Of a stretch of 64,000 bases of DNA, positions 7,325 to 15,394 are shown piece after piece (the first letter of the stretch is position 1; every line of letters starts with the position of its first letter). A model generated the notes under the pieces. It saw nothing but the letters and a program-made list of their open reading frames with translations, searched no databases and was not told the DNA's origin. A program made the translations under genes and the position numbers. This DNA comes from a virus, in IMG/VR virus record IMGVR_UViG_3300044710_000064, positions 1-64,000 of that record; one strand, written 5' to 3'.

Positions 7325-8182
7325 ATGCCGGAAACTCTTCTCATCTCCCAGATCCGCACAGATGGAGCAACGCAACCACGAGCCGAACTCGACTACGGAG
7401 TCATTGAAGAATACTCACAGGCGATGCGAGCGGGAGTTGTCTTTCCGCCAGTGGATGTTTTCTATGACGGATCGGAGTATTGGTTGGCGGATGGGTTCCA
7501 CCGACTAGCGGCCGCTGGGGGTGCGGAACTGGAACGGATTGCGACGACGATCCATCAAGGGACTCGCGAGCAGGCGCAGTGGTTTTCGTTTGGGGCAAAT
7601 GGACAGCATGGCCTTCGCCGGACCAATGCGGACAAACAGCGCGCAGTAAGAGCAGCCCTCGCACATCCCTTGAGTGCTGGCTTGAGTGACCGGGAAATCG
7701 GGCGCCATGTGGGAGTGGATCACAAAACGGTTGCAGCGGCCAAGCCGGCGAGTGGGGAAATTCCCCACCCCAAGAAATCATCCAATACAACAAAGATTGA
7801 TCCCGCGGTTCCCGAAGTTTCCGGGGCGGAGCCTGTTTATGAGGCAGGGCAAGGATCCACCGTCCCGGTCACCCGGGAAAAAGCTCCGGCACGCACTTAC
7901 CATGCAGACCCATCTACGCCAGAGGACCCACTCGACCAGGAGCCAGTAGAAGAGCCTCCATTCGAAGGAATCGCCGGTGCTGTCGAACTCATCATGGCCG
8001 CGCGGAGGATAGTCCGAGTCAGGCTGACCAATAACGAACGCCGATATCTCGCCTCGGATCTTCCCGGGAAGCAATTCATGCGGGAAGCGCGGGACCTTCT
8101 GTCCAAAGAGCTCGACGGCCTGGAATCGAATGACTTTACGCAAACCGTGGGTAAGCCGGTAGAGAAGGAGATGGTGCAGTGA
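7325..8182 (+). CDS. ParB/Srx-domain protein with HTH
   Basis: 285 residues. The N-terminal ParB-like fold is clear: QIRTDGATQPR, FPPVDVFYDG, then the core WLADGFHRLAAA, as in ParB nuclease-like domains. A winged or simple HTH follows (LSDREIGRHVGVDHKTVAAA), then a Pro/Glu-rich linker and a helical C terminus. It probably binds DNA as a regulator or plasmid-maintenance-like factor. No ParA partner is in the window, so partitioning is unproven. Confidence 0.75.
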   Translation: MPETLLISQIRTDGATQPRAELDYGVIEEYSQAMRAGVVFPPVDVFYDGSEYWLADGFHRLAAAGGAELERIATTIHQGTREQAQWFSFGANGQHGLRRTNADKQRAVRAALAHPLSAGLSDREIGRHVGVDHKTVAAAKPASGEIPHPKKSSNTTKIDPAVPEVSGAEPVYEAGQGSTVPVTREKAPARTYHADPSTPEDPLDQEPVEEPPFEGIAGAVELIMAARRIVRVRLTNNERRYLASDLPGKQFMREARDLLSKELDGLESNDFTQTVGKPVEKEMVQ

Positions 8183-8793
8183 TCGACGCCCGATTTGTCC
8201 CCTGCGAAAGCTGGCCCGGCCAAAAGACCCGCAACCGCAAGAAAGCTCCCTTCGGAGTAACGTACGCGCGGATGCTGGATGATTTGGAGCGGGAATTGAA
8301 GCACCTGGGCGCGCGCGATATCGTGATCCAAGCCTACTTCCGGCGTGAGGACATCCGCAACGATGGCTGGCCGCGCTCATCCGCTCCGAAGCCAACCGAT
8401 CCAGGGGTGATCGTTGGATTCACCAAGGCTAAGGGCGAAGAAATTTCATTTCCATGCGATACATACCTTAATTACGAGTCGAACCTTCGCGCCATCACAC
8501 TGACCTTGACGGCTCTCCGGGCGATTGATCGGTACGGCGTCACGCAGCACGGCGAGCAGTACAAGGGGTGGGCCAAGCTTCCGCCGGCCCCGGATCGGAT
8601 GAACAAGGGTGACGCTCTTCAATTCATTGTGCTGCACACGGGAATCTTCCCGTCAACTCGAGAGCTTCTCCAGGAAGCCTATCGAGTCGCTGCGCGAAAA
8701 CTTCACCCTGATACCGCCAATGGAAGTGACGGGCAGTTCATCATGCTGGGAAAAGCAAAGGCAACCATTGAGGAGGCGAATGGATGGCTATGA
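8179..8793 (+). CDS. Phage J-domain-like protein
   Basis: 204 residues. The N-terminal two thirds are a conserved phage fold of unknown role (LERELKHLGARDIVIQAYF). The C terminus, LLQEAYRVAARKLHPDTA, carries the HPD signature at 176-178 between two helices, as in DnaJ J-domains that stimulate Hsp70/DnaK. It may recruit host DnaK to replication complexes. Start and stop overlap neighbours by 4 bp. The chaperone role is inferred from the motif alone. Confidence 0.65.
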   Translation: MIDARFVPCESWPGQKTRNRKKAPFGVTYARMLDDLERELKHLGARDIVIQAYFRREDIRNDGWPRSSAPKPTDPGVIVGFTKAKGEEISFPCDTYLNYESNLRAITLTLTALRAIDRYGVTQHGEQYKGWAKLPPAPDRMNKGDALQFIVLHTGIFPSTRELLQEAYRVAARKLHPDTANGSDGQFIMLGKAKATIEEANGWL

Positions 8794-9158
8794 CCCGCAC
8801 CCGTGAAGGGAGGCTATTTGTAGCCCATTGCCGAGTGAGAACCACTCTCAAGAGAACCATAAAACCCAAGCTGGCCGAAGTATATGCAGTGATGAGTACG
8901 GTCGAATGGGACCCGAAACTGGAACTCGAATTCCACCTTCCGGATCGACGCGCTAAGAATTCTCTTGAGATTGAGTTTACTATCGATAGCCTGTGGGAAA
9001 AAGAGGAGAGCGCCGAAAAAGCTCTGATCCTTGCGACGGAACGCGGAAGAACGATAAGACGAAAGCTTAGAAAGTTGGGGGTTCTAAAAACGCGCCGGTG
9101 GATCAGCAAGTTGTCGGTATGGAATATCCCTTCAATTGAGGACACCCTATCCAAATGA
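8790..9158 (+). CDS. Hypothetical basic protein
   Basis: 122 residues from ATG 8790 (ATGA overlap; an ATG at 8784 is also in frame). It begins MTRTREGRL. The first 18 bases are identical to the start of the next gene at 9155. Strongly basic helices occur near the C terminus (RGRTIRRKLRKLGVLKTRRW). No family recognised. Confidence 0.5.
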   Translation: MTRTREGRLFVAHCRVRTTLKRTIKPKLAEVYAVMSTVEWDPKLELEFHLPDRRAKNSLEIEFTIDSLWEKEESAEKALILATERGRTIRRKLRKLGVLKTRRWISKLSVWNIPSIEDTLSK

Positions 9159-9418
9159 CCCGCACCCGTGAAATGGAACACACGCCCGACCCGCGCGAAC
9201 CGATCTTGGTTTGCGGACACGGACGGTGCGGCACTTCGATGTACTCATCGGAGATTGAGCGCCGGGCTATCGAGATCCTGAAAAGGCATGCGGAGTTTTC
9301 ACTGAAGTGCTTGGGGGACGCTCAAGCTGAGATTGCGTATCTCCAGAAGTGGAATGTTCGGATGGTAGCAGTGGTTGCGGTTTTGTTGGGAGTGATTGCA
9401 TGGATGGTGAGCCGATGA
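9155..9418 (+). CDS. Small C-tail-anchored membrane protein
   Basis: 87 residues beginning MTRTREM. Its first 18 bases duplicate those of the previous gene. A CGHGRCG motif is followed by a long helix and a C-terminal transmembrane segment (MVAVVAVLLGVIAWMV). Likely an inner-membrane-tethered protein; function unknown. Confidence 0.55.
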   Translation: MTRTREMEHTPDPREPILVCGHGRCGTSMYSSEIERRAIEILKRHAEFSLKCLGDAQAEIAYLQKWNVRMVAVVAVLLGVIAWMVSR

Positions 9419-9486
9419 AACCGAACAGTATTCGTCTCGTGCTGCCCTGGAGTGGCAGCACGGAGGGGGGTCGGGGATTCGAATGA
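9415..9486 (+). CDS. 23-codon overlapping minigene
   Basis: ATG 9415 overlaps the previous TGA, and its own TGA overlaps the ATG of the next gene at 9483. It encodes MKPNSIRLVLPWSGSTEGG and a few more residues. As with 2218-2253, it may serve mainly to pass on translational coupling. Confidence 0.3.
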   Translation: MKPNSIRLVLPWSGSTEGGRGFE

Positions 9487-9680
9487 CAGAACAAATGGCC
9501 TATGATGCTGGCGTTGATTGCGCCAAGAACGGTGCAAACACGACAAATTGCCACTTCACTATTTTTGCGACCCCAGAACTTACGGCAGCTTGGGAACGCG
9601 GCAAAACCGATGCCGAATTCATTAATAACAAGACGGCACGCGACGCTACTCCAGAGCGGCGCGAGACGGAGGAATTCTGA
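9483..9680 (+). CDS. Small hypothetical protein
   Basis: 65 residues: AYDAGVDCAKNG, then a helix with AWERGKTDAE. The A-x-x-x-G...W-x-x-G layout is shared with small ribosome-modulation-factor-like phage proteins, but the match is loose. Function unknown. Confidence 0.5.
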   Translation: MTEQMAYDAGVDCAKNGANTTNCHFTIFATPELTAAWERGKTDAEFINNKTARDATPERRETEEF

Positions 9681-9683
9681 GCA

Positions 9684-9941
9684 ATGAAGACCTTCGAAGA
9701 AGCGCTCTCCAGCCAAGTTAAACAGACAACTCCAGCGGGCTTAGAAGAAACGCAGAAAGAGTTTGCCGACACCCTAGGCCGCTATCGCTGTCTTGCCGAA
9801 GAAGCTGGCGATAGTCCGACCATTGGAATGTTCGCAATCATCTGGACGCGCATGGCAGAAGCGGAATCCGTAGAGGTTGCTTGTTTCAGCGCCTTCATGA
9901 CCGGATTGATTACGGGTATTGAAATGGAGAAAGCGGAGTAA
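9684..9941 (+). CDS. Hypothetical protein
   Basis: 85 residues, predicted all-helical (FEEALSSQVKQTTPAG, then a GMFAIIWTRMAEAESVEVAC helix). Shares its last base with the first base of the next start. No family recognised. Confidence 0.5.
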   Translation: MKTFEEALSSQVKQTTPAGLEETQKEFADTLGRYRCLAEEAGDSPTIGMFAIIWTRMAEAESVEVACFSAFMTGLITGIEMEKAE

Positions 9942-10141
9942 TGAACGCGCCTCTCAAGATCGTGACGACCGAGCGGCCGGCATATAAGCCCACGCTTCCA
10001 GCTCGGGAGCGTCGAGCCTATGCCGCCGCACACAAGATTGCGGTAACTGACTTGGTATTCCCAGAGTTTCCATGTCCAGGACGGCGGCAGACGTTGAAGG
10101 TAGATGAGATCGCAAGAATCATTCTCGAGGAGATGGCATGA
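9941..10141 (+). CDS. Hypothetical protein
   Basis: 66 residues with a basic N-terminal half (PTLPARERRAYAAAHKIAV) and the C-terminal helix DEIARIILEEM. Overlaps both neighbours. No family recognised. Confidence 0.5.
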   Translation: MNAPLKIVTTERPAYKPTLPARERRAYAAAHKIAVTDLVFPEFPCPGRRQTLKVDEIARIILEEMA

Positions 10142-10452
10142 GCGAGATGCAATCTGAAATCCAGGAAATGCTAGCCGCCTTTGGATTCATCATTGTCTCA
10201 ACCAATAGACCGGCAGACATCGGAGAGGAGCTCCACTTCATAACGGACCACTCACGCGGTGAAAAAGTCGCACGGTCCTTCCGGGTGATTGGATTGGCTA
10301 CTCCAGAAGAAATCAGTGAGGTCGGGAGAAAATTAGGCTTTGAGTTTACCGGCGATCTCAAAGGTGCCTACAAGGCGGTTCCTAGCATGCCTCAGAGCGC
10401 GAACGCAGAAGAGCCAGGGACATTAAAGACTGATGAGGGGAGCGCCAAATAA
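10138..10452 (+). CDS. Hypothetical protein
   Basis: 104 residues starting MSEMQSEIQEMLAAFGFII with a 4-bp ATGA overlap. The centre is a beta-strand-rich region (LHFITDHSRGEKVARSFRVI). No family recognised. Confidence 0.5.
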   Translation: MSEMQSEIQEMLAAFGFIIVSTNRPADIGEELHFITDHSRGEKVARSFRVIGLATPEEISEVGRKLGFEFTGDLKGAYKAVPSMPQSANAEEPGTLKTDEGSAK

Positions 10453-10622
10453 TGAAAAGCTTGGTGATGCTGGCCATAGGTATGTTCGCTGGATTCGTCT
10501 TGACGCACTCAATAGAGGGGGTCTGGAATCACAATACTCAAGAAGCTTTTGCGGCTGTACTGCTGATCCCATTGGCCTTTGGGGCCTGCATGGTTCACTT
10601 CGCAATGGAACCGATAAAATGA
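10452..10622 (+). CDS. 56-residue two-helix membrane protein
   Basis: ATG 10452 shares its A with the previous TAA; TGA at 10620-10622 overlaps the next ATG. Two hydrophobic segments, LVMLAIGMFAGFVL and AAVLLIPLAFGACMV, are separated by a polar loop. Small inner-membrane protein of unknown role. Confidence 0.55.
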   Translation: MKSLVMLAIGMFAGFVLTHSIEGVWNHNTQEAFAAVLLIPLAFGACMVHFAMEPIK

Positions 10623-10858
10623 TCCCACAAGAAAACGGAAACGAACCCTCCAAACAAATCGTGATCGTGAAGCCATGCTGCCCGAGCTGCAAACAATCGG
10701 AAGGCCCGGTAGTTTCGACTGCAGGAGCAGTCGTGGGGCCGCTTGTCTGTCAAGTATTCTTCTGCGGAAACTGCGGAGCAATCTACTCTGTTCAAATCAT
10801 TGCCAAGCAAGAAGAGGCGATCGTGAAGCCATCTTTGGTTATGCCGGGGAGGATGTAG
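10619..10858 (+). CDS. Small zinc-ribbon protein
   Basis: 79 residues from ATG 10619 (ATGA overlap). CCPSC and CGNCG pairs separated by about 30 residues make a classic zinc ribbon. Role unknown; small ribbons of this sort are common in phage early regions. Confidence 0.55.
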   Translation: MIPQENGNEPSKQIVIVKPCCPSCKQSEGPVVSTAGAVVGPLVCQVFFCGNCGAIYSVQIIAKQEEAIVKPSLVMPGRM

Positions 10859-11821
10859 GTGGGCATTACTTCAATCGAATGGACCGACCGCACGTGGAAT
10901 CCGGTGCGCGGCTGCTCGCGCGTCTCCCAGGGATGCGTCAACTGTTACGCAGAGCGGCAAGCGGCGCGGTTCGCCGGCGAAGGAGAGCCGTTCCATCAGT
11001 TCGTCGCGAAGGTTAATGGACATCCCGCCTGGACCGGCAAAGTAGAACTGGTAGAGAAGCACTTGGAAGATCCGCTGCACTGGCGCAAGCCCTGCAAGGT
11101 ATTCGTGAACTCGATGAGTGATCTGTTCCACGAGGCGCTCCTAGATGAGGCCATTGATCGCGTGTTCGCAGTAATGGCGCTATGCCCGCAGCATACGTTC
11201 CAGATTCTTACGAAGCGACCGGAGCGGATGCACGAGTATCTGTTGCGCCCCTACCGAACAGGTGATATCCAGGTGCATGTCAAAGAGCTTATCGACGTGC
11301 ATCATTTACCCGATGCGGTGAACCGCGTATTTTACGGGCGCGTGGAAGAAGCGAAAGCGCTGTTTGACCGCATACTGGCCGAGCCTGGCCCCTATCCTGA
11401 ATTCTCAGACACCGACATATGGCCGCTGCGAAATGTTTGGCTCGGCGTCTCAGTAGAAGATCAAGCCAACAAACATCGCATCGACATATTGCGCCAAGTT
11501 CCGGCTGCGGTGCGTTTCTTATCGATTGAGCCGTTGCTTGAGGACATCGGCAAATTGAACCTTGAAGGCATCCACTGGGTGATAGTGGGCGGAGAATCAG
11601 GACCAGGCGCGCGCCCACTTAGAGTTGAGTGGGTCCGGAGTATTCAGGCGCAGTGCAGGACCGCGGAGGTAGCGTGCTTCGTGAAGCAGCTCGGTGCTAA
11701 CCCGTTTGAGGGAGGGATGCCATTGCTGCTGGAGGACCGCAAAGGTGGCGACTGGGACGAATGGACTGTTGAATTGCGGGTGCGTGAATTTCCAAAAATT
11801 CTTGCGGAGGTCTCTGCTTGA
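10859..11821 (+). CDS. Phage Gp37/Gp68 family protein (DUF5131)
   Basis: 320 residues from a GTG at 10859. Diagnostic features: SIEWTDRTWNPVRGC near the N terminus with SQGCVNCYAE, a three-cysteine cluster likely to hold iron-sulfur; then FVNSMSDLFHEA, QILTKRPERM, RFLSIEPLLEDIG and WVIVGGESGPGARP. These are signatures of the phage Gp37/Gp68 (DUF5131) family, a predicted radical-SAM-like group. The substrate is unknown. It is not co-located here with a TcmP partner. It lies directly before the integrase. Confidence 0.85.
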   Translation: MGITSIEWTDRTWNPVRGCSRVSQGCVNCYAERQAARFAGEGEPFHQFVAKVNGHPAWTGKVELVEKHLEDPLHWRKPCKVFVNSMSDLFHEALLDEAIDRVFAVMALCPQHTFQILTKRPERMHEYLLRPYRTGDIQVHVKELIDVHHLPDAVNRVFYGRVEEAKALFDRILAEPGPYPEFSDTDIWPLRNVWLGVSVEDQANKHRIDILRQVPAAVRFLSIEPLLEDIGKLNLEGIHWVIVGGESGPGARPLRVEWVRSIQAQCRTAEVACFVKQLGANPFEGGMPLLLEDRKGGDWDEWTVELRVREFPKILAEVSA

Positions 11822-11883
11822 GCGCCAGCATCACATCCAACGGGCTAGCCCTGATTCGAAGTATGCTTTCCGAAGAGGAATGC

Positions 11884-13041
11884 ATGCCCCGAAAATATCA
11901 GAACCCTAAGTTGGAAGTTCGCCGAGATGTAGCCAGGCCCTTTTACTTCGTCCGTGTCAGCGTTAAGCGCATGACCGAGGATGGTCCGAAGCCAAAACGT
12001 AAAGTTGAGTTCATCGGATGGGTGGATGAGACGCCAAAGAAAGCCGCAATGAAGCGCCACGCGGAAATCCTGGAAGTAGTCAACGCGGGTCGAGTTCTGA
12101 TCCAATCCCAACTTCAGTTTAAGGACGTATGCACGCGGTTCCTTTCCGTCCGTCTTCCCCAGCTCGGAGTCTGTGCTCAAAAGAAGTACAAGACCCAGAT
12201 CGAGAGACACATACTTCCGGCCTTCGGGGAATTGAAGCTTTGCGACATTGATGGAGCGGCAGTGGAAGGCTGGTTGAACGCGAAGAAAGAAGCGGGGCTC
12301 GGATGGTGGACGAGAATTGACCTCAAGGGCGTTCTGTCAGCCATCTTCACCGCGGCGAGAGCTTGGAAGCTCTGGGACGGAGCAAACCCCACCGAGGGAG
12401 TGAGGATCGGCCGGAAGCGCCTGGTTCGAGAGAAGCGATTGCTCACGGTCGACGAACTTCGATTGCTGCTGGGTTCCTTGGCTGACCGTCCGAAGTTCAT
12501 CGTCCTGATAATCTTCGGTCTCGGATTGCGGATTAGTGAGACCTTGGGACTACGCTGGTCGGATATCGACTTCCAGGCGAAAACGATCACCATCCGGCGC
12601 CGCTGGCATCGGGGGGACCTGAGCGAAGAAAACGAGACCAAGACAGAAGCCTCGAACGCCACCATGCAGCTTGGGGCTTCGATGCTTCATGAATTCCAGA
12701 GCCGCGTCCCTCTGGACCGGCGGGACGGGTTCATATTTGTTGGGGACGATGGACACGTTCCGCCGGATGACAGAGATTTGCTGAGAGAAGAATTTCGTCC
12801 GGTGGTCAAGCGGCTGAAGCTCTACTACAGGGGATTCGGCTGGCACGCCTTTCGCCGGCAGAATATCACCTGGCGGCAGCAGATTGGCGGGGCTACTCCG
12901 CTAGAGGCCCAGCGCGCCGCGCGCCACGCCTCCCTGGACATGACCTACCTCTACACGCTTTCGGATGCGGAGCGGGAGACGGCTCAGCAACAAGCTATGT
13001 TTGACAAGTTGATGGAGATGCCGGAGGGACCGAAGCAATGA
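11884..13041 (+). CDS. int: Tyrosine recombinase, phage integrase
   Basis: 385 residues. ATG 11884 is chosen over the TTG at 11818 because GAAGAGGA precedes it. An N-terminal strand-rich arm-binding region (FYFVRVSVKR) and a SAM-like core-binding domain lead to the catalytic domain with R216 (GLRISET), H321-x-x-R324 (WHAFRR), H348 (ARHAS) and the nucleophile Tyr357 (TYLYT). It should catalyse site-specific integration at tRNA-Ala, since an attP core lies 960 bp downstream. The nuclease gene at 13038 overlaps its stop by 4 bp. Confidence 0.93.
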   Translation: MPRKYQNPKLEVRRDVARPFYFVRVSVKRMTEDGPKPKRKVEFIGWVDETPKKAAMKRHAEILEVVNAGRVLIQSQLQFKDVCTRFLSVRLPQLGVCAQKKYKTQIERHILPAFGELKLCDIDGAAVEGWLNAKKEAGLGWWTRIDLKGVLSAIFTAARAWKLWDGANPTEGVRIGRKRLVREKRLLTVDELRLLLGSLADRPKFIVLIIFGLGLRISETLGLRWSDIDFQAKTITIRRRWHRGDLSEENETKTEASNATMQLGASMLHEFQSRVPLDRRDGFIFVGDDGHVPPDDRDLLREEFRPVVKRLKLYYRGFGWHAFRRQNITWRQQIGGATPLEAQRAARHASLDMTYLYTLSDAERETAQQQAMFDKLMEMPEGPKQ

Positions 13042-13997
13042 GCGTCGTTGATAGATTCCTGTCAGGCAAAGCAAAGAGCATCCCCACCACTTACCGTAAG
13101 TGGCAACTTCGGTCCCGCTTTGAGGCTGAGGTGATCCACTATTTTCAGACGCGGTTGTTGCTGCCAGATGAGCAGATATTTTACGAGCCTAGAAGTTTTA
13201 GGGTTGACGGAACAGATTATTGCCCCGACTTCTTCATCCCAGCCCTGAGTCTGTGGATTGAAGTTCGGGGATATTCCGACGAAAAGGGTGAGGCTCAAAT
13301 AAGGGGATTCATAGAAGTTACTCGCAAGGAGGGCTGGGACTATCTTGTCGTTCGACCGGACGAATTTGGCTTCTCAAAGAGAGAGGCGGCTTACGGATTT
13401 CACGGCTCGAATCTTCTCATACGGCATTGCGGCGGAGGCTGCCCATGTATATTCATAGCGATATTCCCCGACGTGGCGGAGTGCCCAGCCTGTCGGCGGC
13501 ACCGAGAATTAGGGCCGGGAGTCCTTCCGAAAATAGAAGCCAGAAAAATCACCGACTGTGATTGGCCGGTGAGTCACTGTGACAAGAGATGGCCAAAAAA
13601 ACAATATACCGATACCTGGAAGAAGACTTGGGACCGTGAACGGTCGGGACCTGAGATTCACACTTTTGAAGAGCTCCTCAAGCGCAATCTGGATTGGTAC
13701 TTCGAAGGGCTTAAATATCGGCCCAGGGATGCATGGGGATCAGCGTGGAATGATTTAGTTAACGAAGTCTACGACCTCCCTTTGGTTCGCGCTCTCCTTG
13801 AGCGGCATATGGGAAGCGGGCGCGTTTCATCGATCTTTGAAGCTTTCTGCGACGTGCCCATTGAAGAGTTCGTGCAATTACTTGAGCTTCAAATACGGAA
13901 AGTAACTGGCACGGCTGTAGCACGGCGGCACGGGGATTATGATACCAGCAGAACTCCAGAGGACTCCCCCAAATCATTGGAGGAACAAAACTTATGA
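13038..13997 (+). CDS. Predicted PD-ExR nuclease beside integrase
   Basis: 319 residues. DYCPDFFIPALSLWIEVRGY has the spacing of a PD-(D/E)xK nuclease core, with Arg in place of the usual Lys (EVRG). A CxxC-type cluster (CGGGCPC, ECPACRRH) may bind zinc, and the C-terminal half is helical. It lies between integrase and attP, so it would be next to one junction in the prophage. Possibly a moron or defence gene, or a phage DNA-processing nuclease. The substrate is unknown. Confidence 0.6.
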   Translation: MSVVDRFLSGKAKSIPTTYRKWQLRSRFEAEVIHYFQTRLLLPDEQIFYEPRSFRVDGTDYCPDFFIPALSLWIEVRGYSDEKGEAQIRGFIEVTRKEGWDYLVVRPDEFGFSKREAAYGFHGSNLLIRHCGGGCPCIFIAIFPDVAECPACRRHRELGPGVLPKIEARKITDCDWPVSHCDKRWPKKQYTDTWKKTWDRERSGPEIHTFEELLKRNLDWYFEGLKYRPRDAWGSAWNDLVNEVYDLPLVRALLERHMGSGRVSSIFEAFCDVPIEEFVQLLELQIRKVTGTAVARRHGDYDTSRTPEDSPKSLEEQNL

Positions 13998-14164
13998 ATT
14001 GGTGGACCTGGTCGGGTTCGAACCGACGACCTCTTCCATGCCATGGAAGCGCAGGCGAACAACTTGCGAACCGCTCAGACCCAAAGGCGAGACTTAGCCT
14101 CCTGGCAAATGGATCGGAACGGAACGGCCGGCCGGGAAGTGGCACGAGCCACGTACTGGCACGG
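13907..14164. repeat. TGGCACGR repeats flanking attP, candidate arm sites
   Basis: TGGCACGG occurs at 13907-13914 and 14157-14164 and TGGCACGA at 14140-14147; a near copy CGGCACGG lies at 13926-13933. They fall on both sides of the 14000-14052 core, the arrangement expected of integrase arm-type sites. Binding is inferred. Confidence 0.4.
14000..14052 (-). other. attP: attP core: 3' part of tRNA-Ala(GGC)
   Basis: Read on the minus strand this is the 3' portion of a tRNA from about position 24 to the CCA end. The anticodon stem CTTCC/GGAAG has loop ATGGCAT (anticodon GGC). Then come a 5-nt variable loop, T stem GTCGG/CCGAC around TTCGAAC, the acceptor 3' strand with U70 (partner of the G3-U70 alanine identity pair), and ACCA. 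No D-arm or 5' acceptor strand follows, so this is not a functional tRNA. On integration it would restore the host gene's 3' end. The nearby integrase supports this. Confidence 0.88.
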
Positions 14165-14206
14165 ACTTCCGATAGACCTCCTGTAATTCACCCAAACCAG
14201 CAACTT

Positions 14207-14228
14207 TTTGGCGGGTATTTGGCAGGTA
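14207..14228 (+). repeat. Tandem 11-bp repeat downstream of attP
   Basis: TTTGGCGGGTA is followed directly by TTTGGCAGGTA, with one mismatch. It ends just before the start codon at 14232. It could be a second type of integrase or excisionase binding site, or an operator for the following gene. Confidence 0.35.
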
Positions 14229-14231
14229 CGC

Positions 14232-14678
14232 ATGCCTGAACTTTCAATCGTCCCCGTCTCCCTCGATGAGGCTAATGCCTTCGTGCGCGAGCACCACCGG
14301 CATCATGGCCCAGTACCGGGCGCGAAGTTCTGTATCGGGGTCGCGCTGGAAGATCGAATCGTAGGGGTTGCGATTGTCGGCAGGCCGGTCGCACGGATGT
14401 CAGATAACGGCTGGACCCTCGAAGTAAACCGCACCTGCACGGACGGAACAAAGAACGCCAACTCTATGCTCTACGGCGCTTGCCGCCGCGCGGCCTTCGC
14501 ACTAGGCTACCGAAAACTCATCACCTACACGCTGCCATCGGAGAGCGGCGATAGCCTTCGAGGGGCAGGCTGGAAGTGCCTTGGACAGGCAGGCGGTGGA
14601 AATTGGTCCCGCGTTTCAAGGCCGAGAGTTGATACGCATCCGACACAAACCAAATTGAGATGGGAGGCCCATGCCTGA
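14232..14678 (+). CDS. XF1762-family putative acyltransferase-like protein
   Basis: 148 residues from ATG 14232. Conserved blocks: ANAFVREHHRHHGP, GAKFCIGVALEDRIVGVAIVG, LEVNRTCTDGTKNANSMLYG and LITYTLPSESGDSLRGAGW. These are hallmarks of the XF1762 phage family, thought to have a GNAT-like fold. Substrate unknown. It is the first gene past attP and is phage-like, which argues that the tRNA fragment is attP and not a prophage end. Confidence 0.8.
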   Translation: MPELSIVPVSLDEANAFVREHHRHHGPVPGAKFCIGVALEDRIVGVAIVGRPVARMSDNGWTLEVNRTCTDGTKNANSMLYGACRRAAFALGYRKLITYTLPSESGDSLRGAGWKCLGQAGGGNWSRVSRPRVDTHPTQTKLRWEAHA

Positions 14679-14979
14679 ACAAAACCCCTCTTCCGATCCC
14701 ATTGTCATTGTCGAGCGCATCATGACGATGCACTGGGACATCTTCGCCTGTGACTGCTGGATTTGTAAAACGGGGAGGTTAGCGGGCTGCCGACCACGGG
14801 AAGAATACTTGCGGTGGAGGGGTCATTTCAACTGGGTCGATGCATTCCATCCAGGTCCGGAAATACTACCTCCAGCGAGACCAAAAGACGATTTCAGCGA
14901 ACGGCTCGAACGTATCGAGCAAAAACTAAACCAACTAATTCAGGAGGTATCCGAGCAGCCAAAGGAGAACAAAGCCTAG
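14671..14979 (+). CDS. Hypothetical protein with Cys motif and coiled tail
   Basis: 102 residues. HWDIFACDCWICKTGRLAGC carries four cysteines that could bind zinc, and WRGHFNWVDAFHP follows. The C-terminal DDFSERLERIEQKLNQLIQE is a short coiled coil. Overlaps the previous gene by 8 bp. No family recognised. Confidence 0.55.
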   Translation: MPEQNPSSDPIVIVERIMTMHWDIFACDCWICKTGRLAGCRPREEYLRWRGHFNWVDAFHPGPEILPPARPKDDFSERLERIEQKLNQLIQEVSEQPKENKA

Positions 14980-14980
14980 C

Positions 14981-15394
14981 ATGGCCACCACAACCGTCAA
15001 GTCGGAATCGCAGCAATTGACCGAGCAACTCATCGATCAGATTGCGGCGATGCTCGCCGAGCAGACCGACAACATTCAAACCGCACTCAATAACGCAACC
15101 AAGGAGATTTTGAAACAGATGGCAACGAACGCGGATGCACTTCAGACCCAACTAGCCACGGTCACTACCAACCTGACCGCCGTCTCTGGCTCACTAACCA
15201 CAATAAACACCGGGATTCAGAATCTCGATACTCTTATCACGACTTTGCAGCAGCAGATCGCGGCGGGGAGTTCGACCCTGAGCGCGTCTGACCAAGCGGC
15301 ACTAACAGCCGTGGTTAACGCTTCTTCGGCGCTGGCCACGCAAGCGGCAGCTATCAGCACAACACCGCCGGCAGCGCCGCCGGCGAGTTCATAG
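14981..15394 (+). CDS. Coiled-coil protein
   Basis: 137 residues, almost wholly heptad-like helix (LTEQLIDQIAAMLAEQTDNI onward) and ending in an Ala/Pro tail. The terminal codons contain a GC-rich inverted repeat (15366-15372 with 15379-15385) just before the structured region at 15395. No enzymatic motif. Possibly an oligomeric scaffold-like early protein; function unknown. Confidence 0.6.
   Translation: MATTTVKSESQQLTEQLIDQIAAMLAEQTDNIQTALNNATKEILKQMATNADALQTQLATVTTNLTAVSGSLTTINTGIQNLDTLITTLQQQIAAGSSTLSASDQAALTAVVNASSALATQAAAISTTPPAAPPASS

Noticed and set aside
13994-14239. Open frame starting MNWWTWSGSNRRPLPCHG
   Set aside because: This well-known false protein is the antisense reading of a tRNA; here it covers the tRNA-Ala attP core.
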